16,514 bases of DNA from CAIQIA01 sp945861105 (lineage in GTDB: Bacteria > Cyanobacteriota > Cyanobacteriia > PCC-6307 > Cyanobiaceae). Shown in pieces: positions 6,508-13,277 of this stretch. The stretch covers positions 1-16,514 of the forward strand of contig CANLCC010000048.1 in the NCBI GenBank assembly GCA_947488815.1. The letters are read 5' to 3'. Below the pieces are notes generated by a model. That model searched no databases and was not told the origin of the DNA. It worked only from the letters and a program-made list of their open reading frames with translations. The translations under genes were made by a program, and so were the position numbers. Position 1 is the first letter of the stretch, and each line of letters opens with the position of its first letter.

Positions 6508-8529
6508 GTTGCTGATGAAGATGCCGCCGTCCACCGGATCGTTTGTCTTCCCTGTTGCTTCGATGTGGATCCAGCCCTTGGGGGCCTGCAGTTGACTGTT
6601 GTCTTGTACGCGAATGTTCCCACCCCGAAGCACGATCTGTCGCGCTGATAGCTTTGACTGCTGCAGCTTGAGTTCACTGCCGGTGCGGTTGTCATCTCCC
6701 GACTTGGTTTCCAGCTGGATGATGCCACGGTCACCTGCTACTCCGGCCTCGGCGGTGACGCGGTCCAGCCCTAAGCGTTTGCCGCCACGGATGAGAATCT
6801 GGCGGCCACGCAGCGTGAGGTCGACAAGAGAAGCAGCACCTCCGAGCAGCCCCTCCTCCTGAGTCGATGGGCCTTCGATGACGCCAGTATCAAACTCCAC
6901 GGCGGTGTCGATGCGTTCGGGATTGCTCAGAGCAGTCATGCGCTCCAGTGCATACCCGCCAGCAGCCCGTAGTTGAATCATCTTGGCAGTGAGATCTGCA
7001 TCCAGCAGCCTGGCGCTGCCCCCGTTGTTACGCAGGCTGTCTTGTCCGGTCGCAATCGTGATCCTGCCCGATGAGCCGTTGCTGTCTGTGCTCAGCTTCC
7101 AGCCCTCGCCGCTCAGGTTGCCTGTGGCAATGACCGCCATCTCCTGGCCTTGCATCGTCAGGCGCTTCAGATCGGCCGAAGCCCCCGCTGTTCCCCCCTC
7201 CCCCTGCCCGGCCTGCAGCCAGATCGTGCCCTCGCGACCTGTGGGGCCCGCCGTGATGCTGAGGTCATCGGCCATCAGGTCGCCGCGGGTGTCGACCACC
7301 ACCTCGTGGCCCCGCAGGGCCGTCTGCTGCAGCTGCGCCTGCCCAGCCTCCAGCCAGGTCTTGCCGGTTGCGTCGTCTGATGCCAGCGCGTTCAGGCCCT
7401 GCGTGTTGAGTTGACGGGCGGCGCGCACCACCACCTGCTGGCCCAGAAGTTGTGTGTCGCCGAGCGCCATGGTGCCATTGGCGCTTTCGAGCTGAACAGT
7501 GCCGGTCTGGTTGGCCTCGGCCTTGAGCTGCTGCGCACTGAGGTTGCCACCGGCCCGCACCAGCACCCCGTTCCCCTGCAGGTTGACGTTGCGAAGGTGA
7601 GCGTCGGCAGTGGGGTCGTTGGCAGTTTCGAGGCGGATGCCTCCGGTCGCCCCTGCACCGTTGGCGCGCAAGGTCAGGTCTTCGACGCTGAGGCCGCCAT
7701 GGCCCCGCACCAGCACCTGCTGACCCACGATCTCGCTCTGCCGCACCCGCGCCTGGCCCCCGTCGGCCAGGGCCTGCAGGGCCACAGCGCCGCCGGCATC
7801 CACCCGCAGCCGTTGCAGATTCAGCTGGCCGCCGCTCAGCTGAAGACTGCCCCCCGCCCGCAGCTCACTGCTGCTCCCCGCCGCCGACACAATCGGACCG
7901 CGGCCACTGTCGAGCAGCAGATGGCGGTCCACCACAAGCCGACCGCCCGCCAGCACCAGCGGTGCCGAGCCCCCCAGCCCCAGCCGTTGGCCGACGCCGC
8001 CATCGCCCGGGTCCAGGTCCACCGCCGCCGCCAGGCCGCTGAGGTCGCCATCGCCTCCTACGGCCTGGAACACGCCGCTGCCAAGCCTCAGGGATGGTGA
8101 GGTGCTGAACAGCTGCGACGGGGCATTGATCACTTGCATGCCGGCCCCCAGCCACAGGCCCCCCGGTGACACCCAGATCAGGTTGGCCGGGGTGTTGAGC
8201 TTCAGCGGTGTCGCAAAGAAGCTGCCCGCAGGATCCCCCACCCCCACCACCACCGTCTGGCGGCGGCGGGTGTCGAGATCCACCCGTTCGATGCCCGAGC
8301 GGGTGTCGTAACGGTTCAACCGCAGAAAGAGGTTGCCGCCTGCCGCTGTGCCGCCCTGGATGCTGCAGGTCCCTGATGTGCAGCGTCCCAGGGCGGAGCC
8401 ATTGACACGGGTGCCCAGGCCGCCAGGCACCACCTGGCCCCTGGCATCGGGCACCATCACCGTCGTGTGGCAGGCCAGCAGCACAGCCTGGCCGAGCAGT
8501 GTCCACCACTGTCTGCCGGCCGCTGCCAT
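6505..8529 (-). CDS. TPS-domain exoprotein (TpsA, filamentous haemagglutinin type), N-terminal half
   Basis: This 674-residue product is the secreted partner of TpsB. A signal peptide covers about residues 1-31 (WWTLLGQAVLLACHTTVMV, then ARGQ). The TPS secretion domain spans about 32-240: a Cys pair (RCTSGTCSIQGGT), NLFLRLNRYDTRSGIERVDLDT, and PANLIWVSPGGLWLGAGM in place of the usual NPNG(I/V)xFG turn. From about 240 there are beta-helix repeats with the recurring pattern 'GxxVLVRAGGxL...G.I.LE'. It ends at a TAA right after VDGGIFISN; the reading frame then continues for about 990 more codons into a CHAT domain. ATG 8529 is chosen because it opens the signal peptide. The leader DNA carries a CRP-type operator and a -10-like box. 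GC is about 70-75% in the 5' part and falls to about 55% near the 3' end. Confidence 0.88.
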   Translation of the reverse strand: MAAAGRQWWTLLGQAVLLACHTTVMVPDARGQVVPGGLGTRVNGSALGRCTSGTCSIQGGTAAGGNLFLRLNRYDTRSGIERVDLDTRRRQTVVVGVGDPAGSFFATPLKLNTPANLIWVSPGGLWLGAGMQVINAPSQLFSTSPSLRLGSGVFQAVGGDGDLSGLAAAVDLDPGDGGVGQRLGLGGSAPLVLAGGRLVVDRHLLLDSGRGPIVSAAGSSSELRAGGSLQLSGGQLNLQRLRVDAGGAVALQALADGGQARVRQSEIVGQQVLVRGHGGLSVEDLTLRANGAGATGGIRLETANDPTADAHLRNVNLQGNGVLVRAGGNLSAQQLKAEANQTGTVQLESANGTMALGDTQLLGQQVVVRAARQLNTQGLNALASDDATGKTWLEAGQAQLQQTALRGHEVVVDTRGDLMADDLSITAGPTGREGTIWLQAGQGEGGTAGASADLKRLTMQGQEMAVIATGNLSGEGWKLSTDSNGSSGRITIATGQDSLRNNGGSARLLDADLTAKMIQLRAAGGYALERMTALSNPERIDTAVEFDTGVIEGPSTQEEGLLGGAASLVDLTLRGRQILIRGGKRLGLDRVTAEAGVAGDRGIIQLETKSGDDNRTGSELKLQQSKLSARQIVLRGGNIRVQDNSQLQAPKGWIHIEATGKTNDPVDGGIFISN

Positions 8530-8552
8530 GGACCCGATGCAAACCTGCGCGC

Positions 8553-8558
8553 ATTACA
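8553..8558 (-). promoter_or_regulatory. -10-like hexamer for the TPS exoprotein gene
   Basis: On the minus strand the hexamer reads TGTAAT, one mismatch from TATAAT. With the usual 6-base gap, transcription would start near 8546. That gives a 17-base leader before ATG 8529 and puts the CRP-type site centre at exactly -41.5. No -35 box is needed for such a promoter. Inference from spacing only. Confidence 0.5.
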
Positions 8559-8579
8559 ACCGGCCAGCGGCGCCACTGC

Positions 8580-8595
8580 TGTGATCCGCATCACA
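8580..8595. promoter_or_regulatory. CRP-type operator, perfect consensus palindrome
   Basis: TGTGATCCGCATCACA fits TGTGA-N6-TCACA exactly, with 6-bp symmetric arms (TGTGAT/ATCACA) around CCGC. It is the only such site I saw. It lies 50 bases before the exoprotein ATG and 23 bases before the proposed GTG of the divergent CRP-family gene. The regulator's recognition helix carries the CRP-type Arg-Glu-Arg set, so it is the natural binder. It could activate the exoprotein operon and repress or tune its own gene. Confidence 0.85.
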
Positions 8596-8618
8596 ATGAA
8601 CACATCTGCACTGTCTGG

Positions 8619-9323
8619 GTGTCTCCAGCCCCGCCGCTTGCCCCCGCTGACCTGGCCGCGGTGCCCCTGTTCGCGGAGCTCGACCCCGCTCAGTTGGCCC
8701 GCCTGCTGGACCAGCATCGCCACGCCACGTCGGCAGCGGGTCAGCAGTTGGTGTTGGAGGACGACGAAGCGCAGGGGTTGTTTCTGCTGCGCCAGGGCCT
8801 GGTGAAGGTGCGTTGTTTTGGTCGTGATGGCGAAGAGACCGTGCTCGCCGTCCTGGGGCCCGGTGAGGTCTGCGGTGAAATGGCGGTGCTCAGTCCCCGT
8901 GGGCGCCGCTCGGCTGATGTCGTCTGCCTCACCCCCTGCGAGCTGGTGGTGCTGCGGGCCGGCCCCTTCGCAGGGTTGCTGCGCAGCGAACCGCGGCTGG
9001 GTCTGGCCCTGGCCCGGCTGCAGGCCTGCCGCCTGCGGGCCTTAAACCGCCGCTTCGGGTTGCGCGAAGCCGATGCCACCACCCGCCTGCTGGCAGCCCT
9101 GATGGATCTGGCGCTGCGGGTCGATCCAGCGGCTGACCCCACCCGTCCGATTCCGCCTCTGCCCCAGCGTGAACTGGCGCTGCTGGCGGGCCTGGCCCGT
9201 GAGACAGCTTCGCGCACCCTGAGCCGGTTGCGTCAGCGCGGCACGGTGACGGTCACCGCCGCTGGTGGGTTGCAGCTGCACGACCTCGAACCGCTGCGCC
9301 GTCGTGGCCTGCTGGATGACTGA
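8619..9323 (+). CDS. CRP/FNR-family transcriptional regulator
   Basis: From GTG 8619 this gives 234 residues, typical of the family. An N-terminal cyclic-nucleotide-binding fold spans about 15-125 (VPLFAELDPAQLARLL opening, GLFLLRQGLVKVR, then the phosphate-binding cassette GEVCGEMAVLSPRGRRSADVV). Glu87 and the Arg97-Ser98 pair align with the cAMP contacts Glu72 and Arg82-Ser83 of E. coli CRP. A C-terminal winged helix includes LPQRELALLAGLARETASRTLSRL; Arg194, Glu195 and Arg199 match the CRP residues that read TGTGA, rather than the Glu-Ser-Arg of FNR. No FNR-type cysteine cluster is seen. The frame is open upstream to an ATG at 8499, but that start would lie inside the divergent exoprotein gene and adds a Cys/His/Arg-rich non-family stretch, so I prefer GTG 8619. 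It lacks a clear ribosome site. Convergent with speA. Confidence 0.88.
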   Translation: MSPAPPLAPADLAAVPLFAELDPAQLARLLDQHRHATSAAGQQLVLEDDEAQGLFLLRQGLVKVRCFGRDGEETVLAVLGPGEVCGEMAVLSPRGRRSADVVCLTPCELVVLRAGPFAGLLRSEPRLGLALARLQACRLRALNRRFGLREADATTRLLAALMDLALRVDPAADPTRPIPPLPQRELALLAGLARETASRTLSRLRQRGTVTVTAAGGLQLHDLEPLRRRGLLDD

Positions 9324-9350
9324 TGCCATCGGCAGGCCGGTGCGGCATCA
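9321..9350. terminator. Inverted repeat carrying both convergent stop codons; possible two-way terminator
   Basis: TGATGCC (9321-9327) and GGCATCA (9344-9350) are exact reverse complements. The first TGA is the stop of the CRP-family gene; the mirrored TGA on the minus strand is the stop of speA. The loop of 16 bases is GC-rich and no T-run follows, so factor-independent termination is uncertain. Confidence 0.45.
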
Positions 9351-11279
9351 CCCCTTGAGATAGGTGGTCTGCTCGAGGCTGGCGCGCAGGTGGGCCATCA
9401 GTCGGCGGGCATCACTGATGGCGAGGTCGCCACGGCCGATGGCGGCCTCGCTGGCCATGCGCAGGCGTTCGAGCAGCAGGGCCGGATCGTGTTCCATCGC
9501 CTGCAGCACCTCGGCGTTGGTGTCACCACGCACCACGTGGTCCACCTGGTAGCCACCACCGCTTGCCAGGCGGATGTGCACGGCGTTGGTGCTGCCGAAC
9601 AGGTTGTGCAGGTTGCCCATCACCTCCTGGTAGGCGCCGCCCAGGAACAGGCCGATCCAGTAGGGCTCGCCGGGCTTGAGCTCATGCAGCTCAAGCAGGG
9701 TCTTGACCTGGCCCCGGTCGATGAAGCGGGCCAGCTTGCCGTCGGAATCGCAGGTGAGGTCGGCGAAGCTGCCCAGCCGCTGGGGCTGTTCATCGAGCCG
9801 ATGGACCGGCATCAGCGGGAACAGCTGATCAATGGCCCAGGTGTCGGGTGCCGAGCGGAACACCGACAGGTTGGCGTAGTACGTGCCCGCCAGCGCCCGC
9901 GGCAGTTCGGCCAGTTCCGCCGCCACCGGTGTGCCGGCGGGCAGGGCCGCCAGCCGCCTGGCGATGGCTTCGCAGCAGGCCCAGTAGAGCCGTTCGGCGA
10001 GGGCCCGCTGGGGCAGGGTCAGGTAGCCGAGGCGAAAGGCCGAGAGGGCGTCGTCCTTGAACTTGATGGCATCGTTCCAGGCCTCCTGCAGGTTGTCGTC
10101 ACCGATGCCGGTGAGGGTGTCGCGCAGGTTGCGCACGATCAGCGGTTCATCGTCTCCGACCGCTGGCACTTCACCGGTCACATTGCCGGCCCCGAGCACG
10201 TCGAACACCAGCACCGAGAAGTGGCTGGCGATGGCCCGGCCGCTCTCGCTCACCAGCGTCGGCAGCGGCACCCCATGGGGTTCGCAGCATTCGCGCACCG
10301 TTGCCACCACGTCGTTGGCGTAGTTCTGCAGGGAGTAGTTGGTGGAGGCAGCGGTGGCGGTGCGGCTGCCGTCGTAGTCGATGCCAAGGCCACCGCCGAC
10401 GTCGAGGTAGCCCATGGGCGCCCCGAGCCGCACCAGTTCGCCATAGATCTGTCCCGCCTCCTGCAGGGCGTCCTTGAGCACGGCGATGTCGCTGATCTGG
10501 CTGCCGATGTGAAAGTGCAGCAGCCGCAGGTCGTCCAGCAGGCCCGCCGACCGCAGGGCTTCGACGGTGGCCAGCACATCGGGGATGGACAGGCCGAACT
10601 TGGCCCGTTCCCCGACGGAACTGCCCCAGCGGCCGCTGCTGCGGGCCGACAGCTTGGCGCGAATGCCGATGAACGGTGCCGCGCCCAGTTCGCGGCTGGC
10701 GGCGATGATGCGCTCCACCTCGTCTGCCTGCTCGATCACCACCACGGGGCGGCGGCCCAGACGTCGGGCCAGGATTGCCGTTTCGATGTAGCGCTGGTCC
10801 TTGTAGCCGTTGCAGATCAGCAGCGCTTCGGGGTCGTCGAGCAGCGACAGGGCGATCAACAGTTCGGCCTTGCTGCCGGCTTCGAGGCCGAAATGCCAGC
10901 GGCGGCCGCTGTCGACCAGCTGCTCCACCACATGGCGCTGCTGGTTGCACTTGACCGGAAACACGCCCTGGTAACGGCCGGCGTAGCCGTACTGGGCGAT
11001 GGCACGGTCAAAGGCGGCATGCAGCCGCTCCAGCCGATCCTCGAGGATGTCGTCGAAGCGGATCAGCAGCGGCAGCGACAGGTCGCGGCCCTGCAGCTCC
11101 TGCACCAGCTCCACCAGATCAAGGGCGCCGCCGCGGTCACCGCGGGGTTGCACCAGCACATGGCCGCGGGCATTGACGCTGAAATACGGCTCTCCCCAGC
11201 GGTCGAGGCCATAGAGCTCGGCGCTGTCGGCGGGGGTCCAGGCCTGCGGTGGGGCTGCGCTGGCGGAGGGGGCGGTCAC
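9348..11279 (-). CDS. speA: Biosynthetic arginine decarboxylase
   Basis: This is a PLP enzyme of the fold III (alanine-racemase-like) class. It converts arginine to agmatine, the first step of the agmatine route to putrescine and spermidine. With GTG 11279 it has 643 residues, close to the E. coli enzyme (658). Visible landmarks are Lys110 in FPVKCNQQ, which should bind PLP; the HFHIGSQISD loop; the glycine-rich phosphate site DVGGGLGIDYDGS; SESGRAI; and the C-terminal GLFLGGAYQEVMGNLHNLFG block. The family-type N-terminus begins just after the start (WTPADSAELYGLDRWG). The frame stays open upstream to 11471, but that DNA encodes a toxin-antitoxin remnant in two other frames, so the longer start is unlikely. 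Two GTG codons are adjacent (11282 and 11279); the second overlaps the remnant's TGA as GTGA. No strong ribosome site is seen. Confidence 0.93.
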   Translation of the reverse strand: MTAPSASAAPPQAWTPADSAELYGLDRWGEPYFSVNARGHVLVQPRGDRGGALDLVELVQELQGRDLSLPLLIRFDDILEDRLERLHAAFDRAIAQYGYAGRYQGVFPVKCNQQRHVVEQLVDSGRRWHFGLEAGSKAELLIALSLLDDPEALLICNGYKDQRYIETAILARRLGRRPVVVIEQADEVERIIAASRELGAAPFIGIRAKLSARSSGRWGSSVGERAKFGLSIPDVLATVEALRSAGLLDDLRLLHFHIGSQISDIAVLKDALQEAGQIYGELVRLGAPMGYLDVGGGLGIDYDGSRTATAASTNYSLQNYANDVVATVRECCEPHGVPLPTLVSESGRAIASHFSVLVFDVLGAGNVTGEVPAVGDDEPLIVRNLRDTLTGIGDDNLQEAWNDAIKFKDDALSAFRLGYLTLPQRALAERLYWACCEAIARRLAALPAGTPVAAELAELPRALAGTYYANLSVFRSAPDTWAIDQLFPLMPVHRLDEQPQRLGSFADLTCDSDGKLARFIDRGQVKTLLELHELKPGEPYWIGLFLGGAYQEVMGNLHNLFGSTNAVHIRLASGGGYQVDHVVRGDTNAEVLQAMEHDPALLLERLRMASEAAIGRGDLAISDARRLMAHLRASLEQTTYLKG

Positions 11280-11371
11280 CACAGGCTGTGAAGGTGCGGG
11301 TAGGCCCTGATTTTGGAGTCTGCCGTCACCAATGGGATGTTCAGCTCCCGCGCCTGGGCCACGAGGTGTCG
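11276..11371 (-). pseudogene. C-terminal remnant of a VapC-like PIN toxin
   Basis: Translating the minus strand from 11371 gives 31 residues: RHLVAQA, then RELNIPLVTADSKIRAYPH, then LHSLW and TGA at 11278-11276. This is the usual end of VapC-type PIN ribonucleases: the LVAQA helix, the PLVTAD strand whose Asp is the last catalytic acidic residue, and IRAYP...LW. The roughly 100 N-terminal residues, with the other acidic residues, are missing. The frame starts directly after the antitoxin-like tail, so an internal deletion probably joined the two. The stop overlaps the speA start. Found by eye; it is too short for routine gene calling. Confidence 0.75.
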
Positions 11372-11538
11372 CCACTGGCCAGAGCTTCCCACTCGTCTGC
11401 GGCAACCGGGTCCAGGGGATTCTTGAAATCCAGCACCGAGCCCCGTAGGCGCCCTGGAGGATCAGGAGCACCGGCCTCAGGCGGCTGGCCGAGGTCTGGG
11501 ATCACCAACGGCATCAGCGTCCCTTCGGAAGAGTCCAT
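11372..11538 (-). pseudogene. Antitoxin-like remnant preceding the PIN remnant
   Basis: The minus-strand frame from ATG 11538 reads 65 residues to a stop at 11341. The first 53 or so look like the tail of a VapB/Phd-type antitoxin: MPLVIPDLGQPP, then GRLRGSVLDFKNPLDP, then VAADEWEAL. The pattern 'G-S-V-L...P..P...DEWEAL' is the form I associate with toxin-binding tails of cyanobacterial antitoxins. No DNA-binding domain is visible upstream. From about 11380 the frame runs out of phase over the PIN remnant. The antitoxin assignment rests mostly on its place beside the PIN remnant. Confidence 0.5.
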
Positions 11539-11619
11539 GGAGACCAGGTTGTCATGGCCTGCACTTGCCAAGGGGCGGGCCTGCCGCAGACGATGGCCGC
11601 GACTCCCTGTCCCGAGCCC

Positions 11620-12078
11620 ATGGCCACCGAACGCACCTTCCTTGCCATCAAGCCCGACGGGGTGCAGCGGGGCCTGGTGGGCGAGATCATCGGCCGCTTC
11701 GAACGCAAGGGCTTCAAGCTGGTGGGTCTCAAGCAGCTCACCCCCAGCCGTGAGCTGGCCGAAAGCCACTACGGCGTGCACCGCGAGCGTCCCTTCTTCG
11801 CCGGTCTGGTCGACTTCATCACCAGCGGTCCGGTGGTGGCGATGGTGTGGGAAGGCGATGGCGTGATCGCCAGCGCTCGCAAGCTGATCGGTGCCACCAA
11901 GCCCCTGGAGGCCGAGCCCGGCACCATCCGCGGCGATCTGGCGGTGAACATCGGCCGCAACGTGATCCACGGCTCCGATGCCCCCGAAACCGCCGTCTTC
12001 GAGATCGGCCTGTGGTTCCAGCCCTCCGAGCTGAGCGACTGGACCCCGGCCGATCAGGGCTGGCGCAGCGAGGGCTGA
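11620..12078 (+). CDS. ndk: Nucleoside diphosphate kinase
   Basis: This 152-residue enzyme moves the gamma-phosphate from ATP to other (d)NDPs through a phosphohistidine. The sequence is a full Ndk: MATERTFLAIKPDGVQRGL at the start with the P-loop-like KPDG, the Kpn-loop region, RPFFAGLVDFITSGPVVAMV, ARKLIGATKPLEAEPGTIRGD, and NIGRNVIHGSDAPETAVFEI. The last contains the catalytic His in NVIHGSD and the ETA-type segment. ATG 11620 matches the family start; ATG 11593 or 11554 upstream would add a non-family Cys/Pro-rich leader. The last 25 bases overlap the 3' end of the convergent thiO. Upstream (11539-11619) I see no clear promoter or ribosome site. Confidence 0.96.
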   Translation: MATERTFLAIKPDGVQRGLVGEIIGRFERKGFKLVGLKQLTPSRELAESHYGVHRERPFFAGLVDFITSGPVVAMVWEGDGVIASARKLIGATKPLEAEPGTIRGDLAVNIGRNVIHGSDAPETAVFEIGLWFQPSELSDWTPADQGWRSEG

Positions 12079-13196
12079 GGCGTCAGTTCCCGGAACCGGT
12101 CCCAGCGGAAGGGTTCCAGCGCCGATGCCGCCTGCGGTTCGCCGGTGCCGGTTGCCACTGTCGCCGCCAGCAGCCTGGCGGTGACCGCCGCCAGCAGCAC
12201 CCCGTTGCGGTGGTGGCCCGTGGCCAGCCACAGGCCCGGCACGGGGCTGGGGCCCAGCAGCGGCGCCTCATCGGGGGTGCAGGGGCGAAAGCCCCACCAG
12301 CGCTCCATCGGTGGCCAGCCGGCGGCTTCGGGCAGCAGGGCGGCCAGGCCCGCCTGCAGCTGCCGTTGCCCGGCCGGGGTCAGGCCTTCGCTGAAGCCCG
12401 CCTCGGCTTCGCTGGTGGCACCCACCACCACCAGGCCGTCCTCCCGCGGCACCAGGTAGGTGCCGGGTCCGAACACCACCCGCCCCAGGGCCTGGCGTGG
12501 TGCCTGCAGCGACAGCATCTGCCCCTTGACCGGAAACACCGGCAGTTCGGGCAGCAGTCGGGCGCTCCAGGCGCCGCAGGCGAGCACGGCCCGGCGGGTG
12601 GGCAGGGTGCGGCGGTCGCCCTCGGCGGTGCGCAGGCGCACCCCCTGCAGGGCGCCATCACCCGCCCGGTCGAGACCTTCCACCTCCGCCCCTTCCGAAA
12701 AGCCGACCCCGAGGCGGCTGCAGGCCCGCTCGAGGGCCCGCATCAATCGTCGACGGTTGTCGATCTGGCCGTCCTGGGGGAACAGCAGCCCGGCGGTCCA
12801 GCTGGGGGCAAGCCCCGGCAGTTCCCGCTCCAGGCCGGCCCGGTCGAGGGGCACACCATGGGCAGCGGTGGCGAAGCCGTCGCGGTCGCTGGCGCTGGGG
12901 AACGGCACCACGATGCCGCAGGGTCGCAGGCCGCAGGGCAGGCCACTGTCAGCCTCGATGCTGGCGACCCAGTCGGGAATCAACGCCAGGCTCTGCTGCC
13001 CCAGTGCCAGCAGCGGCCCCTGGAGTCCTTCGGCGTGGGGGGCGAGCATGCCGGCGGCCACGAAGCCGGCGGCCTCGCTGCGGCGACGGCTGAGCACCTG
13101 CACCGCCTGGCCTCGGCGGGCCAGGGCATGGGCCACCGCCAGGCCCATCAGACCGCCCCCCAGGATCAGCACCGTCCCCGGATCGTCGCCATCCAT
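12054..13196 (-). CDS. thiO: FAD-dependent glycine oxidase ThiO
   Basis: This 380-residue DAO-family flavoenzyme oxidises glycine to the imine (dehydroglycine) used to build the thiazole ring of thiamine in the ThiO-type pathway. The N-terminus has the dinucleotide-binding motif VLILGGGLMGLAVAHALARRG (GxGxxG at about 13-18), followed by RRSEAAGFVAAGMLAPHAEG, the FAD-contact region typical of ThiO. Further landmarks are GQIDNRRRLMRAL, VLACGAWSARLL, PVKGQMLSL, YLVPREDGLVVVGATSE, and the C-terminal FRPCTPDEAPLLGPSPVPGLWLATGHHRNGVLLAAVTA. ATG 13196 sits about 10 bases after a GGGGGTGA ribosome-site-like run. It is divergent from gatB across 81 bases and convergent with ndk (25-bp overlap). Substrate choice within the DAO family is inferred from these motifs and from the gene context. 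Confidence 0.9.
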   Translation of the reverse strand: MDGDDPGTVLILGGGLMGLAVAHALARRGQAVQVLSRRRSEAAGFVAAGMLAPHAEGLQGPLLALGQQSLALIPDWVASIEADSGLPCGLRPCGIVVPFPSASDRDGFATAAHGVPLDRAGLERELPGLAPSWTAGLLFPQDGQIDNRRRLMRALERACSRLGVGFSEGAEVEGLDRAGDGALQGVRLRTAEGDRRTLPTRRAVLACGAWSARLLPELPVFPVKGQMLSLQAPRQALGRVVFGPGTYLVPREDGLVVVGATSEAEAGFSEGLTPAGQRQLQAGLAALLPEAAGWPPMERWWGFRPCTPDEAPLLGPSPVPGLWLATGHHRNGVLLAAVTARLLAATVATGTGEPQAASALEPFRWDRFRELTPQPSLRQP

Positions 13197-13277
13197 TGCC
13201 GTTGATCACCCCCGAGGGTCACGGCCCCATGGTCTCAGCCAGCCCCATAGGATCGGCCGGCGAGGGGCGACGCCACG
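13197..13277. promoter_or_regulatory. Divergent thiO/gatB intergenic region
   Basis: These 81 bases must hold the promoters of both divergent genes unless they lie within coding DNA. A GAGGGG run at 13262-13267 is a good ribosome site for gatB. On the other strand GGGGGTGA precedes thiO. I see no convincing -10/-35 pair, no operator palindrome and no TPP-riboswitch-like sequence. Confidence 0.4.

Noticed and set aside
8499..8618. Upstream ATG start for the CRP-family regulator
   Set aside because: It lies inside the divergent exoprotein gene, would put the operator within coding DNA, and encodes a Cys/His/Arg-rich stretch foreign to the family.
9390..11291. Long plus-strand ORF of 633 codons opposite speA
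   Set aside because: It is a shadow of the GC-rich speA gene: Gln/His/Ala-rich, no domain, and speA motifs are complete on the other strand.
11280..11471. N-terminal extension of speA to the most upstream start
   Set aside because: The extra 64 residues do not resemble SpeA, and the same DNA encodes the toxin-antitoxin remnant in two other frames.
11847..13205. Plus-strand ORF of 452 codons opposite thiO
   Set aside because: Shadow of ndk/thiO with a low-complexity Gln/Gly/Ala/Arg composition; ThiO motifs on the minus strand are unambiguous.
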